Below, piece after piece: positions 38,241-47,678 of a DNA stretch of 64,000 nt. The notes under the pieces are model-generated. The model saw only the letters and a program-made list of their open reading frames with translations, was not told the DNA's origin and did not search any database. The stretch comes from Mesorhizobium denitrificans (GTDB lineage Bacteria; Pseudomonadota; Alphaproteobacteria; Rhizobiales; Rhizobiaceae), in assembly GCF_003403035.1 (NCBI RefSeq), contig NZ_QURN01000007.1, forward strand, positions 1 to 64,000, given 5' to 3'. The position numbers and the translations under genes were made by a program. Numbering within the stretch: the stretch's first letter is position 1; each line of letters starts with the position of its first letter.

Positions 38241-39176
38241 TCAGTTTGCCAGCGCTGCTGTCACCGCTGCTTGTGCGTCACCACCATCGAAGGTCGTTAC
38301 GCCTGCGATCCAGGGCTTGATCGCGTCCGGATTTTCCTTCAGCCAGGCCTTGGCAACATCGTTGGGGTTCTCACCCTTCAGCACCTTGTCCATCATGCCG
38401 TTTTCCATCGACAGGTTGAACTTCAGGTTCTTGAAGAACGCGCCGGCGTTCGGACATTCGCTGGTGTAGCCCTTGCGCGAAATCGTGTAGACTTTTGCTT
38501 CGCCGAAACCTGCCTTTTCCAGACCGGTCAAATAGGTGATCGGCATTTCGCCCATGACCGGGTGCGGTGTCCAGCCAAGGAACACGACCCAGCCCTTATC
38601 CTTCATCGTCTGTTCGGCCTGTGTCAGCATTCCTGCTTCGGAAGATTCCACCAGTTCGAAGCCCTTCAGATTGTTCGCCGGGTCTTCAATCAGCGCCAGC
38701 AGGTTCTTGTTGCCGGAAGACCCGGCTTCGATACCGTAGATTTTGCCGCCGAACTTCTCGGCATTAGGGCCAAGATCGGCGAGCGATTTCACGCCCGCTT
38801 CGGCGACATAATTTGGCACCACCGGGCCGAAGCCAGCGCCTTCGAGGTTCAGCCCAACAACTTCGATTGAGCCCTCATCGGTGTAAGGTTTCAGCGCGTC
38901 GGTCTGTGTCGGCATCCAGTTGCCGAGGAACACATCGATGTCGTTTTCCTTCAGTGCGGTCAGCGTCACCGCAACAGACAATTGTGTAACTTCCGGCTCG
39001 TAGCCCAAGGCAGTCAGCAGGTTGGAGGCCACGCCCGTCGTCACCTGAATGTCGGTCCAGCCCACATCAGACAGCCGAACCTTCTTGCAGCTTTCGGGAT
39101 CGCCGGCCTGAGCCGTGGCCAGACCGATCATCAGAGCGGTTCCCGCCAGAAGAGTACGCATTGCAAACCTGTTCAT
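38241..39176 (-). CDS. choX: Choline ABC transporter substrate-binding protein
   Basis: The 311-residue periplasmic protein has a signal peptide cut after ATAQA. It belongs to the OpuAC/ProX type-II fold: VRLSDVGWTDIQVTTGVAS, DVFLGNWMPTQTD, GIEAGSSGNKNL, LGWTPHPVMG and two Cys (SCKKV, SECPNAG) that probably form a disulfide. This pattern matches rhizobial ChoX, which binds choline. The cognate permease and ATPase (choW, choV) are not adjacent. It follows betC after 34 nt, so choline released from choline-sulfate could be handled in sequence. Confidence 0.92.
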   Translation of the reverse strand: MNRFAMRTLLAGTALMIGLATAQAGDPESCKKVRLSDVGWTDIQVTTGVASNLLTALGYEPEVTQLSVAVTLTALKENDIDVFLGNWMPTQTDALKPYTDEGSIEVVGLNLEGAGFGPVVPNYVAEAGVKSLADLGPNAEKFGGKIYGIEAGSSGNKNLLALIEDPANNLKGFELVESSEAGMLTQAEQTMKDKGWVVFLGWTPHPVMGEMPITYLTGLEKAGFGEAKVYTISRKGYTSECPNAGAFFKNLKFNLSMENGMMDKVLKGENPNDVAKAWLKENPDAIKPWIAGVTTFDGGDAQAAVTAALAN

Positions 39177-39210
39177 GTCAGCACTCCTGTTTTTAGTGTT
39201 TATTTTAAGT

Positions 39211-40725
39211 CTATTCCCCTCTCGGAAAGCGCTGGTTCTCCTCCAACACATTCAGATCAAGATGATTGCGCATGTAGCGCTCCGATGCTTTTTGCAGCGG
39301 TTGATAGTCCCATGGGTAATAGGCGCCGTTCCGCAGTGCGCGATACACGACATGTCGCCGGGCCTGACTCTCACGCACGGCGCTGTCGAAAGCCGCAAGG
39401 TTCCAGCGTGCATTGGCTTCGTTGGTCATTGCCTTCAGCCTGTCCGCATAGGTTGCGTCGTCGGCACGGTTGACGAGCTCGTCCGGGTCGCGCGCCAGAT
39501 CGAACAGCATTGGTGGGTCTTGTTCGCAGAGCACCAGCTTCAGCGCGCCGTCGCGAAGGCAAACCAGCGGGGATACGGAACCTTCCGCCGCATATTCTGC
39601 CGGAACCGTGCCGCGCTGCACCTTTCCTGCCGCAACTGGCGCCAGGTCTTCGCCATCGGTCCAGGGCGCGAGTTCGCCCATGTCGATGCCAGCAAGACCG
39701 GCAAGCGTGGGGCAAACATCGAGTGTCGAAACAGGATCGTCGATCCGCCGTGGCGTCCATCCGGGCGCGGCGATCATCAGCGGCACACGCACTGATCCTT
39801 CGAAAAAGCTCATCTTGAACCACAAACCGTGTTCGCCGAGCATGTCGCCATGGTCTGATACGAATACTACCGCTGTGTTGTCCGACATGCGACATCTTTG
39901 CAGCGTGTCCAGTATCTCGCCCACCTTGTCGTCAATGTACGAGATGTTGGCGAAGTAGCCTTGGCGCGCTTGCCGAACGTGCTCTGCTGTTATGTCGAAC
40001 GCCCGATGGTCGCAGGCATCCATCAGCCTGCGCGAATGCGGGTCCTGCTGCTCGTAAGCAATCGGCGCGACATGTGGTTCCAGTGCATCCGAGTTCGCAT
40101 AAAGGTCCCAATACCGACGCCGCGCGACATAGGGATCGTGCGGATGCGTGAAGCTCACCGTCAGGCACCAGGGCCGCGCATCATGTCCGCGCGCGAGATC
40201 ATAAAGCTTGCGATTGGCGTTGTAGGCAACCTCGTCGTCATACTCCATCTGGTTGCTTATCTCGGCAACGCCAGCGCCGGTCACGGAGCCGAGATTGTGA
40301 TACCACCAGTCGATGCGCTCGCCCGGCTTGCGGTAATCCGGCGTCCAGCCGAAATCCGCCGGGTAAATATCGGTCGTCAGCCTTTCTTCAAAACCATGCA
40401 TCTGGTCGGGACCGACGAAGTGCATCTTGCCCGAAAGGCAGGTCTGATACCCGGCGGCCCGCAAATGGTGCGCGAAGGTCGGAATGTCGGAGCAGAATTC
40501 CGCGGCATTGTCATAAACGCGCGTGCGGCTGGGCAATTGGCCCGCCATGAAAGAAGCGCGCGCCGGTGCGCAAAGCGGGCTAGCTGTATAGGTATTCGCA
40601 AACCTCACCGAGCGCGCTGCGAGCGCCGAAAGGTGCGGCGTGTGCAGAAATTGCGCCGGTCCATCTGGAAACAGCGTTCCGTTCAGTTGGTCCACCATAA
40701 TGATCAATATGTTGGGCCGGGTCAT
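39211..40725 (-). CDS. betC: Choline-sulfatase
   Basis: The 504-residue type I sulfatase hydrolyses choline-O-sulfate to choline and sulfate. The formylglycine Cys52 lies in SPLCAPARASFMAG (CxAxR). Metal ligands are in NILIIMVDQLN and VVFVSDHGDMLGEHGLWFK, and the choline-sulfatase C-terminal extension (PWDYQPLQKASERYMRNH) is present. It is divergent from a LysR regulator and followed by choX, the usual bet arrangement. No signal peptide, so cytoplasmic. Confidence 0.95.
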   Translation of the reverse strand: MTRPNILIIMVDQLNGTLFPDGPAQFLHTPHLSALAARSVRFANTYTASPLCAPARASFMAGQLPSRTRVYDNAAEFCSDIPTFAHHLRAAGYQTCLSGKMHFVGPDQMHGFEERLTTDIYPADFGWTPDYRKPGERIDWWYHNLGSVTGAGVAEISNQMEYDDEVAYNANRKLYDLARGHDARPWCLTVSFTHPHDPYVARRRYWDLYANSDALEPHVAPIAYEQQDPHSRRLMDACDHRAFDITAEHVRQARQGYFANISYIDDKVGEILDTLQRCRMSDNTAVVFVSDHGDMLGEHGLWFKMSFFEGSVRVPLMIAAPGWTPRRIDDPVSTLDVCPTLAGLAGIDMGELAPWTDGEDLAPVAAGKVQRGTVPAEYAAEGSVSPLVCLRDGALKLVLCEQDPPMLFDLARDPDELVNRADDATYADRLKAMTNEANARWNLAAFDSAVRESQARRHVVYRALRNGAYYPWDYQPLQKASERYMRNHLDLNVLEENQRFPRGE

Positions 40726-40813
40726 CGAACCTCTTTTTGCTGCAGCATGGCTGGTTTTCTTGCCAGACTCCTGTCAACATTAAGAAACGCGATGCAGCCC
40801 GCGTAAACCTGTT

Positions 40814-40840
40814 ATTTTTCAATGATACCGATAGAAAAAT
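40814..40840. promoter_or_regulatory. Inverted repeat in the betC-LysR interval, probable LysR site
   Basis: ATTTTTC-N13-GAAAAAT is a perfect 7-bp inverted repeat ending 3 nt before the regulator's ATG. LysR proteins often bind T-N11-A palindromes in the divergent interval and repress their own gene; this site overlaps the regulator's own ribosome-binding region. Confidence 0.5.
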
Positions 40841-40843
40841 TTT

Positions 40844-41749
40844 ATGTCTGAGCGCAAAGTTGACCTCGGCTGGATGCGCATCTTCGTTGAAACGGTGCGC
40901 TGCGGCAGTTTTTCGGCGGCGGCAACCTCGCTCGGCCTCACTCAACCGGCGGTGAGCTATCAGATAAGGCGCATCGAGGAGCAAACCGGCCAGCCTCTGC
41001 TTCATCGTCGCAGCCGTGGCGTGGAGCTTACCACGCAGGGCAGACGGCTCTTCGAAATTGCACGAAACGCGGTGGACGAAACCGACGCTCTGATGCGCGA
41101 GTTTCAATCGTCGAGCCGCGCACCCGTGCTCAGATTGCGCACGGACTACGCGTTTTCGACGCTTTGGCTAATGCCGCGCATCTCGGCATTTCGTGTGGTC
41201 AATCCGGGCATCGACATCCAGATCGTCGCGTCGCAGCGTTTCGATCCCGCTGAAATGGAGCCGAGCGACATCGCAATCGCATTCGGTGCGCGAGAGGATT
41301 TCGAGCCCGGCGCCGCGTTGCTTTTGCCCGAAACAGTGTTTCCCGTCTGCACACCAGACTACCTCGACCGCAATCCGGAACTTAAAACCGGCGACCTCGC
41401 CAAAGCGCGGCTGATCCATCTGGACGCGGCAAAGCCAAGCCCGTGGTTTGACTGGAGCGACTATTTCGAGCGCTCCGCCATTCCCGCACGCGCAGGGCAG
41501 GGCGGTCTGCGGTTCAATACCTATAATCTCGTGATTCAAGCCGCCGTCGAGCATCAGGGCGCTGCGCTTGGCTGGGTCGGTTTGACTGACAGTCTCGTGC
41601 GGGCGGGTGTGCTTGTTTCGGTCGGCGCACCGCTCAGCGCGCCAGAGCGCGGCTATTTCCTTGTGCCGCCGAGGGTGACGGCGCGTGATAGCGAACGGCT
41701 CATGTCATGGCTGGCTCGCGAAACGGCGACGCCGGAGATTGCCAGCTGA
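40844..41749 (+). CDS. LysR-type regulator of choline-sulfate utilisation
   Basis: The 301-residue protein has an N-terminal helix-turn-helix (SFSAAATSLGLTQPAVSYQIRR) and a periplasmic-binding-like effector domain (residues ~95-295). Divergence from betC and overall sequence fit the choline-sulfate utilisation regulator of rhizobia, expected to activate betC with choline or choline-sulfate. ATG 40844 starts MSERKVDLGWMRIFVE, typical. Inducer not determinable from sequence. Confidence 0.9.
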   Translation: MSERKVDLGWMRIFVETVRCGSFSAAATSLGLTQPAVSYQIRRIEEQTGQPLLHRRSRGVELTTQGRRLFEIARNAVDETDALMREFQSSSRAPVLRLRTDYAFSTLWLMPRISAFRVVNPGIDIQIVASQRFDPAEMEPSDIAIAFGAREDFEPGAALLLPETVFPVCTPDYLDRNPELKTGDLAKARLIHLDAAKPSPWFDWSDYFERSAIPARAGQGGLRFNTYNLVIQAAVEHQGAALGWVGLTDSLVRAGVLVSVGAPLSAPERGYFLVPPRVTARDSERLMSWLARETATPEIAS

Positions 41750-41856
41750 AAGCAAGCTGAACGCGGCACTTTCCACAGCATAACACTACATGCGTTGACA
41801 AAAAGCAGTGGCGCAGGTCAACTCGTTTACAGTATTCCCCAACAGGTTGATGGTTT

Positions 41857-42252
41857 GTGTCGCGTGATCTTATAGATCAACTGCAGGAAAATGGGCGCGT
41901 TGCTGTCGAGACGGCTTCTGTTGTCACGAAGTTGCTTTCTGCGTCTCTGCTAAATCAGGCGCATCGTGAGCGCTTTCGTGTTGCAGTCATGCTTCGGCAT
42001 GGTGAAATTGTGGACCTGAAGGACCGTGTTGCCGCCACAAGCGCCGATCCCGACCTAAGCCGGGTTGTGTCTCTTCTTGAAGCACTGTGGAATCAGATCG
42101 CCGATCAGGTCAGCGAACATCAGGCCGGTTTGCCGAGCGTCGATGCCTCGCGCGCCAGCGCTTCGATTTCGCCCCAGCGCCCTTCATTGACCATGTTGTC
42201 CGGCGCAACCCACGAGCCGCCAACACAAGCCACATTGGGCAAGCGCAGATAG
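41857..42252 (+). CDS. Doubtful hypothetical protein overlapping eda
   Basis: A 131-codon frame starts at GTG 41857. Its first ~88 residues (helical, MSRDLIDQLQENGRVAVETA onward) look protein-like and lie in otherwise empty sequence. The last 44 residues overlap the convergent eda gene on the opposite strand and look like a shadow. It may be a short real gene, or a remnant truncated where it meets eda. No family recognised. Confidence 0.35.
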   Translation: MSRDLIDQLQENGRVAVETASVVTKLLSASLLNQAHRERFRVAVMLRHGEIVDLKDRVAATSADPDLSRVVSLLEALWNQIADQVSEHQAGLPSVDASRASASISPQRPSLTMLSGATHEPPTQATLGKRR

Positions 42253-42788
42253 TCCATCGCGTTTTTCGCGGAAACGCCGCCGGTTGGGCAGAAAATCACG
42301 TCCGCAATCGGCGACGCCAGCGCCTTCAGGAATGATGCGCCGCCAGCCTGTTCCGCCGGGAAAAATTTGAGAAAGTCGAGGCCAGCATCGCGCGCGGCCA
42401 TGATCTCGCCGGGGGTGATCGCGCCGGGAAGCAGCGGCACTTCGCTGCCTGCCGATTCCGCCAGCAGGGCAGGGGTTATGCCGGGGCTGACGATGAACTT
42501 TGCACCCGCCTTTTCCGCTTCCTCAAACTGCTTCGGGTTCAGTATCGTGCCAGCGCCCACAATCGCTTCCGGCACTTCCGCCGCCGCGCGCCGGATCGCT
42601 TCAAGCGCGTGACCGGTCCGCAGCGTTATCTCGATTGCAGGAAGGCCGCCGCGCGCCAGCGCTCGCGCCAGCGGCACGGCATGTGCTACGTCCGAAATCT
42701 TCAGCACAGGGATCACAGGCTGCCCATCCAGCAACGCCAGCAGCGCTTTTGTCTTCTTGTTCACAGGCCGAGCCCCCTTGATTGCCAT
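42120..42788 (-). CDS. eda: KDPG/KHG aldolase (2-dehydro-3-deoxy-phosphogluconate aldolase)
   Basis: The 222-residue class I aldolase splits KDPG into pyruvate and glyceraldehyde-3-phosphate, the last Entner-Doudoroff step. The active site is visible: Glu in LPAIEITLRTGHA, the Schiff-base Lys in GLDFLKFFPAE, and the phosphate loop CPTGGVSAKN. Start ATG 42788 gives a short extra N-terminus; a GTG start at 42764 is also possible. No edd or zwf gene lies beside it. Confidence 0.93.
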   Translation of the reverse strand: MAIKGARPVNKKTKALLALLDGQPVIPVLKISDVAHAVPLARALARGGLPAIEITLRTGHALEAIRRAAAEVPEAIVGAGTILNPKQFEEAEKAGAKFIVSPGITPALLAESAGSEVPLLPGAITPGEIMAARDAGLDFLKFFPAEQAGGASFLKALASPIADVIFCPTGGVSAKNAMDYLRLPNVACVGGSWVAPDNMVNEGRWGEIEALAREASTLGKPA

Positions 42789-42846
42789 CAGCTTTTCAAT
42801 CGATTTAATTTACCTAGCAGAGCCGATCTTGCCTGTCCATCTGCGG

Positions 42847-43725
42847 CTACATTCGACCATAAACATTCGACATCCACATGAACGGATCGGCAAACGAAAA
42901 GCGTGATTTGCGTTCCAACTTAGGCGTTGCTGAAAGCTTGGCAAGGGTTGCCGCGCCAACAATGCCATCAGCCACCAGCCCGGCCTTTTTCTGGAACGCG
43001 CGCACCGCCGCATCTGTCGCGAAGCCGAATTGCCCATCCGCATTCATTGAATATCCGGCGGCGGTCAGCGCTTGCTGCAGCCGCACAACTTCGTCGCCGC
43101 TTACCCCGCGCTTGAGTGGGGCCGAAATCGTCAAAGTCGCGTCCTTTCCATAGCGCCGATAGGCCGCTGCCATGCGTTCATGATAATTGTTCCGCTCGTA
43201 CGCCGGCCCATTATAGCGCAGCGCGAAGCGCTCCCACTGGTGGTTGTTCAGCAGGTCGCGCATTCCGCTTTTTTCAATAAAGCGCAGCATCAGCCGAACC
43301 TGTCCGCTCGCGCCGGCGCGCGCATCCTCCACCAGCGCTTCGATTGATTTGTAGCCGAGCCAGTGAAAATGGTCGCCCATCACCTGCCCAAGCCCCCACG
43401 AGGTCGAGCGCCACGCCGCCTCGCGGTCGATCATCGCGGCGCGGTTCAGCAGCTTCCAGCGCCCTTCCTGTGTGCGCGGGTTCGGAACGTCGCCCGCCGA
43501 TGGTGAAGCCAGCCCCGCACGCACCGCAACCGCGCGTTTTTCCTCCGCCAGCAGGCGGTGAAAATAATGTCCCTCGAAGCGGATCAGCGGTTCGTTGCGG
43601 CCACGCACCTTGGCGAAAACCTGTCCTCCGCTTTCCACCTCCGCGACCGTGAGCAGCGCTGCGGGTTCCACGCCGGCGGCTCGTGCGGTTGCAATGATTT
43701 CGTTCTTTACTTGATCGGAAAACAT
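42847..43725 (-). CDS. N-acetylmuramidase-domain protein with peptidoglycan-binding domain
   Basis: The 292-residue protein has an N-terminal N-acetylmuramidase domain (PF11860-like; catalytic Glu in LLTVAEVESGGQVF, then LIRFEGHYFHRLL, STSWGLGQVMGDHF) and a C-terminal PG_binding_1 repeat (VVRLQQALTAAGYSMNADGQFG). It resembles phage endolysins but no phage genes are near. No signal peptide is seen, so export would need another route. Divergent from trhO. Confidence 0.88.
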   Translation of the reverse strand: MFSDQVKNEIIATARAAGVEPAALLTVAEVESGGQVFAKVRGRNEPLIRFEGHYFHRLLAEEKRAVAVRAGLASPSAGDVPNPRTQEGRWKLLNRAAMIDREAAWRSTSWGLGQVMGDHFHWLGYKSIEALVEDARAGASGQVRLMLRFIEKSGMRDLLNNHQWERFALRYNGPAYERNNYHERMAAAYRRYGKDATLTISAPLKRGVSGDEVVRLQQALTAAGYSMNADGQFGFATDAAVRAFQKKAGLVADGIVGAATLAKLSATPKLERKSRFSFADPFMWMSNVYGRM

Positions 43726-43841
43726 GCTTGCCTCATCGTTTATACTGACTGTCTTTTGAGGCAAGTTTCAGAAGGGGTGGACAGATTTTGTCGCGCCCCC
43801 GCCACTTGCGATGTGGGCGATGAGGCGATAGGCCAGCGCGC

Positions 43842-44762
43842 ATGAAATCGGATGCGAATACGATAAAGGTCGCCGCGCTGTACCACTTCACGCGGCTCAA
43901 AGACCCGGCTGCGTTGCGCCAGCCGCTGGCCGCTTTTTGTTGCGTGCGCGGCATCAAGGGTACGCTGCTTTTGGCGAATGAAGGCATCAACGGAACCGTT
44001 GCCGGCTTGCCTGCCGCCATCGATGAATTGATGGCGCATCTTGCGGCCATGCCGGAATTTGCTTCGCTGGAGGCAAAGTTCAGCCATGCGGTTGAAATGC
44101 CGTTCCATCGCATGAAGGTTCGTTTGAAAAAAGAAATCGTCACGATGGGCGTGCCCGATCTCGATCCGGCAGACACTGGCACTTATGTCGCGCCTTCCGA
44201 TTGGAACGAACTGATTTCCGATCCGGAAACGATCATCGTGGACACCCGCAATGATTATGAGTTCGCGCTCGGCACGTTCCGCAACGCCATCGATCCGAAC
44301 ACTACCAGCTTTACTGAATTTCCGGAGTGGGTGAACCGCCATCACAATGAGCTGGCGGGGCGCAAGGTGGCGATGTTCTGCACCGGTGGCATCCGCTGCG
44401 AGAAGGCCACGGCCTATCTCAAATCGGTCGGTCTGTCCGACGTCTACCACCTGCGCGGTGGCATTCTGAAATATCTCGAAGACGTTCCTGCGTCTGAAAG
44501 CCTTTGGGACGGCGAATGTTTTGTTTTTGATGAGCGCGTCTCGGTAAAACACGGTCTGGAAATCGGTGAAGCCGAACTTTGCCGTGCTTGCCGTCATCCG
44601 CTCACCCCGGAAGAGCGAAAGTCGCAGCACTATGTAATCGGCGTTTCCTGCCCGCATTGCGTATCAGAACGCAGTGATGCGGATCGCGCGCGCTATGCCG
44701 AACGCCAGAAGCAGGTTGAACTCGCCGAGCAACGCGGCGAGCGAAAGCATATCGGCTCCTGA
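43842..44762 (+). CDS. trhO: tRNA uridine 5-oxyacetate synthase TrhO (rhodanese-related)
   Basis: The 306-residue YceA-family protein has an N-terminal acylphosphatase-like domain ([21 protein letters not shown]), a rhodanese domain with the active-site loop [15 protein letters not shown] (Cys near residue 180), and a C-terminal Cys-rich part ([12 protein letters not shown]). TrhO hydroxylates U34 of several tRNAs with oxygen. Length is normal. ATG 43842 is the first start after the divergent promoter. Confidence 0.93.
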   Translation: MKSDANTIKVAALYHFTRLKDPAALRQPLAAFCCVRGIKGTLLLANEGINGTVAGLPAAIDELMAHLAAMPEFASLEAKFSHAVEMPFHRMKVRLKKEIVTMGVPDLDPADTGTYVAPSDWNELISDPETIIVDTRNDYEFALGTFRNAIDPNTTSFTEFPEWVNRHHNELAGRKVAMFCTGGIRCEKATAYLKSVGLSDVYHLRGGILKYLEDVPASESLWDGECFVFDERVSVKHGLEIGEAELCRACRHPLTPEERKSQHYVIGVSCPHCVSERSDADRARYAERQKQVELAEQRGERKHIGS

Positions 44763-44850
44763 GCGGTAAAAATCCCGACAACTCATTGCAATAGAGCGAG
44801 GCTATTCCTAGGTTCGATCCTGAATTCAAACCCGATGCGGAGGTTGGTTT

Positions 44851-45594
44851 ATGTTCGATCCGAAGAAGTTGCTTGATGAATTGCTTGGCTCGAACATTCC
44901 GGGCACCACCGGAACGGTGCGCGATCAGGCGGGCAAGGCCGTGCAGATGGCCAAGGACAATCCGCTCGCTGCGGGTGCTTTGGCTGCAGTTTTGCTCGGC
45001 ACCGGGGCAGGACGTCAGGTAACGGGCAGTGCGGTCAAGCTTGGCGGTCTGGCCGCAATTGGCGGCCTCGCTTACAAGGCCTACCAGAACTACAAGGCGG
45101 GACAGCAGCCATCGGTCGAGCCAGTCGCGAAGGAGCCGGAGCTTCTTCCGCCGCCATCGGAAACGCCTTTCCATCCTTCCCAGGCGCCGCAAGGCGAGTC
45201 CGAATTTGCGCTCACGCTTATCCGTGCCATGATTTCTGCGGCGAAGGCTGATGGGCACATCGATGCCGAGGAACGCCAGAAAATTCTTGGCCGTATCGGT
45301 CTTGCCGGGCTGGATAATGATGCCAGCGCGTTTCTGGACAAGGAACTCGCCAGCCCGCTCAATCTCGATGATCTTGTCTCGCAGGCAAAAACCGAAGCGC
45401 AGCGCGTCGAACTCTATACCGCTTCACGCCTCGCCATTAACGCGGATACGCGTGCCGAGCGTGGCTATCTCGACCTTCTTGCGGGTCGCCTGAACTTGCC
45501 CGACAGCCTGATCGATCATATCGAGGCAACCATTCAGGGCGCTACGGTTCCGGTCGCGGCAAATGCTGCCGATGCACTCAAATCGCCGTGGTAA
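44851..45594 (+). CDS. DUF533 (YebE/TerB-like) protein
   Basis: The 247-residue protein has an N-terminal MFDPKKLLDELLG helix, Gly/Ala-rich hydrophobic stretches (NPLAAGALAAVLLGTGAGR; LGGLAAIGGLAYKAY), a Pro-rich linker and a C-terminal TerB-like helical domain (ALTLIRAMISAAKADGHIDAEERQKIL). E. coli YebE is induced by Cpx envelope stress, but function is unknown. The SDR gene follows after 9 nt. Confidence 0.9.
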   Translation: MFDPKKLLDELLGSNIPGTTGTVRDQAGKAVQMAKDNPLAAGALAAVLLGTGAGRQVTGSAVKLGGLAAIGGLAYKAYQNYKAGQQPSVEPVAKEPELLPPPSETPFHPSQAPQGESEFALTLIRAMISAAKADGHIDAEERQKILGRIGLAGLDNDASAFLDKELASPLNLDDLVSQAKTEAQRVELYTASRLAINADTRAERGYLDLLAGRLNLPDSLIDHIEATIQGATVPVAANAADALKSPW

Positions 45595-45603
45595 GGTGAT
45601 CTT

Positions 45604-46350
45604 ATGGCGAAGGTAGCCGTCGTTACGGGGGCCGGGTCTGGCATTGGCAAGGCCGTTGCGACGGCCCTGATTCAAGCCGGTTGGAACACCGTCTTTATCG
45701 GGCGCAATCGCGAAAAGCTTGATGCGGCGATTGCGCAGGCTTCAAAGAATGCCGAGGCGTTGGCCATTGCCTGCGATGTCAGCCAGCCGGATCAGGTGGA
45801 CGCCGCATTCGCACAAATCGTCCAGCATTTCGGTCGTGTTGATCTGCTGTTCAACAATGCGGGCATGGGCACCAAGCCCATGCTCATCGATGAAATTCCG
45901 GTTGAGCTTTGGCACGAAGTCGTCGGCGTAAACCTCACCGGCGCGTTTTTGTGCGCTCGCGCGGCGTTCAGCGCCATGCGCAAGCAGCGGCCGCAGGGTG
46001 GCCGCATCATCAATAACGGCTCGATTTCGGCCTACGCACCGCGTCCCGGCTCGGTGCCTTACACGGCCACCAAGCACGCAATCACCGGTCTTACAAAAAC
46101 CCTCGCGCTGGACGGGCGGCCATTCAGCATCGCGTGTGGACAGATCGACATCGGCAATGCGCTCACGGAGATGGCGAAAGCCATGCCGCTCGGCGTTCCG
46201 CAGGCCAACGGCACCATAGCGCCCGAACCTGTCATGGATGTGCAGCGCGTCGCGGAGGGCGTCGTCTACATGGCCGGCATGCCGCTGGACAGCAACGTGC
46301 TGTTCCAGACGATCATGGCCACCAACATGCCGTTTGTCGGTCGCGGGTAG
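45604..46350 (+). CDS. Short-chain dehydrogenase/reductase
   Basis: The 248-residue SDR has the cofactor loop TGAGSGIGKAVA, LFNNAGMG, the catalytic Ser in INNGSISAY and the Tyr/Lys pair PYTATKHAI. The arginine after the second strand (FIGRNREKL) favours NADP(H). Substrate unknown. The ATG has an AAGG site and lies 9 nt after the DUF533 stop, so the two genes are likely cotranscribed. Confidence 0.92.
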   Translation: MAKVAVVTGAGSGIGKAVATALIQAGWNTVFIGRNREKLDAAIAQASKNAEALAIACDVSQPDQVDAAFAQIVQHFGRVDLLFNNAGMGTKPMLIDEIPVELWHEVVGVNLTGAFLCARAAFSAMRKQRPQGGRIINNGSISAYAPRPGSVPYTATKHAITGLTKTLALDGRPFSIACGQIDIGNALTEMAKAMPLGVPQANGTIAPEPVMDVQRVAEGVVYMAGMPLDSNVLFQTIMATNMPFVGRG

Positions 46351-46373
46351 GGCGCCAGAACTCGACGCTTTCA

Positions 46374-46392
46374 TCCCCTCCCTTGAGGGGGG
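46374..46392. terminator. Weak inverted repeat between convergent genes
   Basis: CCCCTCCCTTGAGGGGGG forms a short stem (CCCCTC / GAGGGG) between the SDR and aminotransferase stops. It has no T run, so termination strength is doubtful. Confidence 0.35.
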
Positions 46393-46410
46393 GTATATAG
46401 CCTCCGAGCC

Positions 46411-47595
46411 TTACCGCGCCAAATACTCAGCAATGCGCTCAATCGCGCGCAGAATGTTCTCTTCGGAGTTCGCGTAAGACAGCCGGATATAACCCTCGCC
46501 GAGGACGCCGAAATCCGGCCCGCCGATCAGCGCCACGCCCGCATCGTCCAGCAAGGCCGATGCAAGCGGCTTAGCCTTCCGGCCCGTACCCTTGATATTC
46601 GGAAACGCATAAAACGCACCCTTGGGCGTGATGCAGGAAACGCCGGGCAGACTGTTCAGCCCCTCCACCACAATCTTGCGGCGATTGTCGAATGCCCGCA
46701 TCATTTTCGCGACGTCATCCTGCGGACCGTCAATCGCCGCGATACCCGCATATTGCGAAGGCGCGTTCACGCATGACCAGCAATTCACCGCCAGCTTGCG
46801 CACCTTGTCATAAAGGTTTCCGCCCTTGTCGCCGTTCGGCCAGATCGACCAGCCCATGCGCCAGCCGGTCATCGCCCAAGTCTTCGACCAGCCATTCAGC
46901 ACGATCAGCCGGTCGCGCACTTCGGGAAACTGCAGCAAAGACGTGTGCTGCTCGCCGTCATAGGTCATGACGTCGTAAATCTCGTCGGAGAGGATCGCGA
47001 CGTCCGGGTGCTTTTCCAACCCCTTCACCAGCTTTTCGATCTCCGCGCGCGGCGTCACACCGCCGGTCGGGTTGGCTGGCGAGTTGAGGATCAGCAGCCG
47101 TGTCTGCGGCGTGATCAACGCCAGCGTTTCTTCCGCCGAAAACGCAAAGCCGTTTTCCTCGCGGATCGGTACGGGTATGGGCCGCGCGCCGGTAAACTCG
47201 ATCATGGATCGATAAATCGGAAAGCCCGGATCGGGATAAAGAATATCCACGCCGGGCTCACCAAACATGACGATGGCCGCATACATTGTCGGCTTGCCAC
47301 CGGGCAGGATCATTACATTCTCCGGCGAGACTTCCACGCCCGTCGTCGTCAGCGTACGCCGTGCCACGGCCTCGCGCGTCGCGAGCAGTCCGGTGGCGGG
47401 GGTGTAGCCATGATGCCCGTCGCGCAGCGCCTTGATTGCAGCCTCAACGATGTGCTGTGGCGTGCGGAAATCGGGCTGGCCGATTCCCAGATTAATGATG
47501 TCCTTGCCCGCTTGGGCGAGCGCGGTTGCGCGGGCTAGCACGGCGAAAGCGTTTTCTTCGCCCAATCGGTCGAAAGCCGGTACGGTTTGGATCAT
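46411..47595 (-). CDS. Class I/II PLP-dependent aminotransferase
   Basis: The 394-residue fold-type I enzyme is related to aspartate/aromatic aminotransferases: DIINLGIGQPDFRTP, GYTPATGLLATREAVA, LILNSPANPTGG, ILSDEIYDVM, the PLP Lys in LNGWSKTWAMTGWRMGW and the C-terminal Arg in GYIRLSYANS. The exact amino acid is not clear. ATG 47595 (MIQTVPAFDRLG) is the likely start despite a weak ribosome site; codons upstream to 47871 lack family similarity. Confidence 0.9.
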   Translation of the reverse strand: MIQTVPAFDRLGEENAFAVLARATALAQAGKDIINLGIGQPDFRTPQHIVEAAIKALRDGHHGYTPATGLLATREAVARRTLTTTGVEVSPENVMILPGGKPTMYAAIVMFGEPGVDILYPDPGFPIYRSMIEFTGARPIPVPIREENGFAFSAEETLALITPQTRLLILNSPANPTGGVTPRAEIEKLVKGLEKHPDVAILSDEIYDVMTYDGEQHTSLLQFPEVRDRLIVLNGWSKTWAMTGWRMGWSIWPNGDKGGNLYDKVRKLAVNCWSCVNAPSQYAGIAAIDGPQDDVAKMMRAFDNRRKIVVEGLNSLPGVSCITPKGAFYAFPNIKGTGRKAKPLASALLDDAGVALIGGPDFGVLGEGYIRLSYANSEENILRAIERIAEYLAR

Positions 47596-47678
47596 TCTAT
47601 TGGTCCAGGCTGGAGCTTCTTCGAATTGTATGGTTTTGAAAGGGTCCGGCTCTGCTGTCAAACCTCTATGGAGCATGC

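Noticed and set aside
42847-43725. Prophage signature from the endolysin-like muramidase
   Set aside because: No other phage genes or integration signs; such muramidases also occur as chromosomal genes.
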